DNA of 25,202 bases from Tritrichomonas musculus. Its lineage: Eukaryota > Parabasalia > Tritrichomonadida > Tritrichomonadidae. Below, in pieces: positions 23,332 to 25,202 of this stretch (within the stretch, counting starts at the first letter, position 1; every line of letters begins with the position of its first letter). A program made the position numbers and the translations under genes. The notes under the pieces are model-generated. The model saw only the letters and a list, made by a program, of their open reading frames with translations. It was not told the origin of the DNA and did not search any database. The DNA lies in contig JAPFFF010000352.1 in the NCBI GenBank assembly GCA_039105265.1, positions 1 through 25,202 on the forward strand, written 5' to 3'.

Positions 23332-24447
23332 ATGAATGAATACATCGAAGACACAGCGAGTGCACGCAGCTACAAAGAATCAATTAATTATCCTTTCAAA
23401 TCTAAATACAAGTACATCAAAGACACAAACATTAAAACTGAGCCCTATATTAAGGATTTCCGATTGAAAACAGTAAAGAAACTATCAAAACCTGACTTCT
23501 CATTTGAGCCTCATTGTTGGGAAATGGATATAATGTTTGCATTAAACAAAGCTTATCTTGTTCTTATCAATGTAAACACGAAATACTTAATTGTTGAACC
23601 GATTGCGGACAGAACTGAGTTAACTATAATCAAAGTAATTGATAAACTAGTTAATAAAAGGAATATCAGAATCGAAACAATTAAATGTGATGGTGAACAG
23701 GCTTTTATATCAAATGCATTCAAAAGTTATTGCAACGGAGACGAAAGATACCAATCAAACAAACCGTCAATTAAATTCAAAGCCCCAAACAAAATAAAGT
23801 TAATCATTGATGATTCACCTTTCACGAACGCACATAAATGTGTTGATGCAGTAATCAGAACTTTACGAAACGCCTTCGGTCAATCACAACAACGAATGAC
23901 AAACAATGTATTGATACAACAAACGGTTAAATGGTACAATAACACACCTCATTCATCTCTTCGTTTATTGAATCCTTTATACACATCATTTGACGAAGAA
24001 ACCGATGAATACCTTGACAAACGACAATCAAAATACATTTATCTAACACCTCAACAGATGCAAGACGACCGCGACTTTGAATGGCAGTACATAAGAGCGA
24101 AATCAATGCAATTGAAAGAGATTCAACAAAAACAACGATTTAAAGGTCTTCTGTCATATAAACCAAAAAATATAATACTCATTCACACCGATTACGCGAA
24201 AACAGAAAAGAAACATGAAAAGCGAAGAAGAGTATTCAATGAACTCGCTGAATTCATTTGCTATGAGTCCGGAAACGTTAAATGTAAACTATTAAATCCT
24301 TTGCGTCAAACTAACAAAACACTGAAGAATAAAACAATAATAACAGTTCCTATCATGTACACAAAATATGTTTGTTCATCAATAGATGCTTTGAATGATG
24401 ATTATAAAATATTCTTTTTGACTTATAAAACGCAAAATGAAAGCTAA
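23332..24447 (+). CDS. Polinton integrase (retroviral-type, rve), E-R
   Basis: 371 residues. The rve core has Asp66 in CWEMDIMF, Asp120 in KCDGE and Asp172 in VDAVIRTLRN, with the strand YLVLINVNTKYLIVEPI between the first two. The C-terminal part is basic with an SH3/chromo-like pattern (NIILIHTDYAK, KRRRVFNELAEF). It is about half identical by eye to the lineage B integrase at 6476. Its N-terminus carries a GC-rich segment (23354-23373) resembling part of the module at 19794. It overlaps the next gene by 11 bases. In Polintons this enzyme joins element ends to target DNA, making 6-base duplications. Confidence 0.85.
   Translation: MNEYIEDTASARSYKESINYPFKSKYKYIKDTNIKTEPYIKDFRLKTVKKLSKPDFSFEPHCWEMDIMFALNKAYLVLINVNTKYLIVEPIADRTELTIIKVIDKLVNKRNIRIETIKCDGEQAFISNAFKSYCNGDERYQSNKPSIKFKAPNKIKLIIDDSPFTNAHKCVDAVIRTLRNAFGQSQQRMTNNVLIQQTVKWYNNTPHSSLRLLNPLYTSFDEETDEYLDKRQSKYIYLTPQQMQDDRDFEWQYIRAKSMQLKEIQQKQRFKGLLSYKPKNIILIHTDYAKTEKKHEKRRRVFNELAEFICYESGNVKCKLLNPLRQTNKTLKNKTIITVPIMYTKYVCSSIDALNDDYKIFFLTYKTQNES
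23354..23373 (-). repeat. Partial match to the GC-rich module, in integrase start
   Basis: CAGCGAGTGCACGCAGCTAC resembles the reverse complement of the first half of the 19794 module, with about two mismatches in 18 to 20 bases. The second hairpin is not visible here. The segment encodes residues TASARSY near the start of the integrase. Confidence 0.5.
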
Positions 24448-24787
24448 ACAAGCAATCACAAAACGATACTATCACACACAAACAAAAGATTTTAATCTTC
24501 CTGATGATTTCGTTTATAGTCGCAACAAGAAGTACATTGTTGTTCAGTATTGTGGGGCTGTTGTCAATCAACATATTGTTGGTGATTTAATGGTTCATTC
24601 AGATATAGTTGAATTCATGCCTTTCTGCGACCATTTCATAATGCTTGCTAACAGACGACAAACGAAATACAGGAAATATGAGTGTCTGAACAACACAAAG
24701 AAAGAATACAGGTTATGGTTCACAGACATGAAAGGAAACGTTATTGAACCTGAATCATTTATATTCAGTTGTTTATTAATTTATTGA
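24437..24787 (+). CDS. Conserved ~110-residue protein, possibly minor capsid-like (E-R)
   Basis: 116 residues, the partner of 7583-7912 in lineage B with about two thirds identity by eye. VGDLMVHSDIV, FIMLANRRQTKYRKY, GNVIEP and the closing SCLLIY are unchanged. The start overlaps the integrase end by 11 bases, suggesting tightly packed or co-regulated genes. Such strong conservation against a half-conserved integrase points to a structural role. A short penton-like jelly-roll is my best guess, at low confidence. Confidence 0.65.
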   Translation: MKAKQAITKRYYHTQTKDFNLPDDFVYSRNKKYIVVQYCGAVVNQHIVGDLMVHSDIVEFMPFCDHFIMLANRRQTKYRKYECLNNTKKEYRLWFTDMKGNVIEPESFIFSCLLIY

Positions 24788-24800
24788 AGTATCAAAGAAT

Positions 24801-25202
24801 ATGTTTAATAATCTCGGTAATTTGTTTAAAACAAAGGAACAAATCGAGAGAGAAGAACGAGAGAAAGCGATACGTATACAAAGACAGAAAGTCCGTGAAC
24901 GGGCACGTGATATAAGAAATAAAGCATATGAAGTACAACATATTGGAAATGCAAATGCACAATTATATCAAACACAAGCAAATGTATTGAGGACTCAATT
25001 ACCACCGAGAACTAATTTACTGGATTACCAAAGACAAACAAATAATTTGGTATTAAATGAACAACAGGAACATAATGATTTTCGTTTGAAAAGAAAGCTG
25101 CAAGATTATCAATACATTAATCGAAATCAACATATTGATGATGTTCAAGAGGAATACCAGAAGACGAAACAAACGTGTTTCGGAAATCAACCACCACCAC
25201 AA
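24801..25202 (+). CDS. Charged Gln-rich protein, cut by window edge
   Basis: An open frame of 134 codons with no stop before the window ends. It begins MFNNLGNLFKTKEQ, then a charged helix (EREEREKAIRIQRQKVRERA), then Asn/Gln-rich helical sequence and a run of prolines at the edge. It occupies the place that the 468-residue charged protein holds in lineage B, though I see no clear alignment beyond charge. The start follows the stop of the previous gene by 13 bases. Confidence 0.55.
   Translation, partial: MFNNLGNLFKTKEQIEREEREKAIRIQRQKVRERARDIRNKAYEVQHIGNANAQLYQTQANVLRTQLPPRTNLLDYQRQTNNLVLNEQQEHNDFRLKRKLQDYQYINRNQHIDDVQEEYQKTKQTCFGNQPPPQ

Larger units (their letters stand above)
19529..25202 (+). 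mobile_element. Polinton/Maverick E-R, integrase/capsid end (partial)
   Basis: Opens at 19529 with AGTAGTAATAGTAGACC, the same terminus as E-L but inverted. It continues with the end repeat, five small genes, the capsid-like gene, integrase, the conserved protein of about 110 residues and a further charged gene that runs off the right edge. It looks whole as far as it can be seen. It interrupts the fibre-like gene on its left, so it is younger than the core. Confidence 0.8.

Noticed and set aside
24353-24574. Open frame opposite the integrase/110-residue gene junction
   Set aside because: Antisense to two conserved proteins, with no initiator and no partner at the matching lineage B junction.

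Overview
This window looks like repetitive DNA of a parabasalid protist, most likely Trichomonas vaginalis or a close relative. The DNA is AT-rich. Many start codons sit a few bases after a TCA(T/A)-type initiator, the parabasalid core promoter. Almost everything recognisable belongs to Polinton/Maverick elements, which are very abundant in that genome: protein-primed family B DNA polymerase, retroviral-type integrase, packaging ATPase, a capsid-like protein and fibre-like proteins. I see no ordinary host gene, no rRNA or tRNA and no CRISPR array.

Layout. (1) 1-1984 is the inner end of a Polinton that runs off the left edge (E-L). (2) 1985-about 5505 holds the ATPase end of a related element, with a further copy of the end repeat at 5245-5505. 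(3) About 5505-5990 is a small gene between short direct repeats. (4) About 5990-18300 is the body of a more distant Polinton lineage (B): capsid fragment, integrase, small conserved protein, charged protein, a large fibre-like protein and the polymerase. (5) 18463-19528 is a fibre-like gene cut by the next insertion. (6) 19529-25202 is a second Polinton (E-R) of the E-L lineage, running off the right edge. E-L and E-R face away from each other, so 1-1984 and 19529-21625 form long inverted arms, about 98% alike by eye, around an older mosaic core.

Genes shared by both lineages keep the same order: capsid-like protein, integrase, then a strongly conserved protein of about 110 residues. A small helical domain (2262-2765 and 12746-13048) and a repeated domain of about 50 residues (5530-5889 and 17563-18255) also recur. 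The expected roles are self-replication (polymerase), integration (integrase) and a particle-like package (capsid, ATPase, fibre). E-R looks whole as far as it is visible; the core is old and broken in a few places.

The most unusual signal is a GC-rich 36-base double-hairpin module. It sits twice, in two reading frames, inside one small gene of E-R, and both sites are empty in the matching DNA of E-L. Possible relatives lie in three other genes. It resembles in principle the protein-coding palindromic repeats known from Rickettsia, but in a eukaryotic virus-like element.
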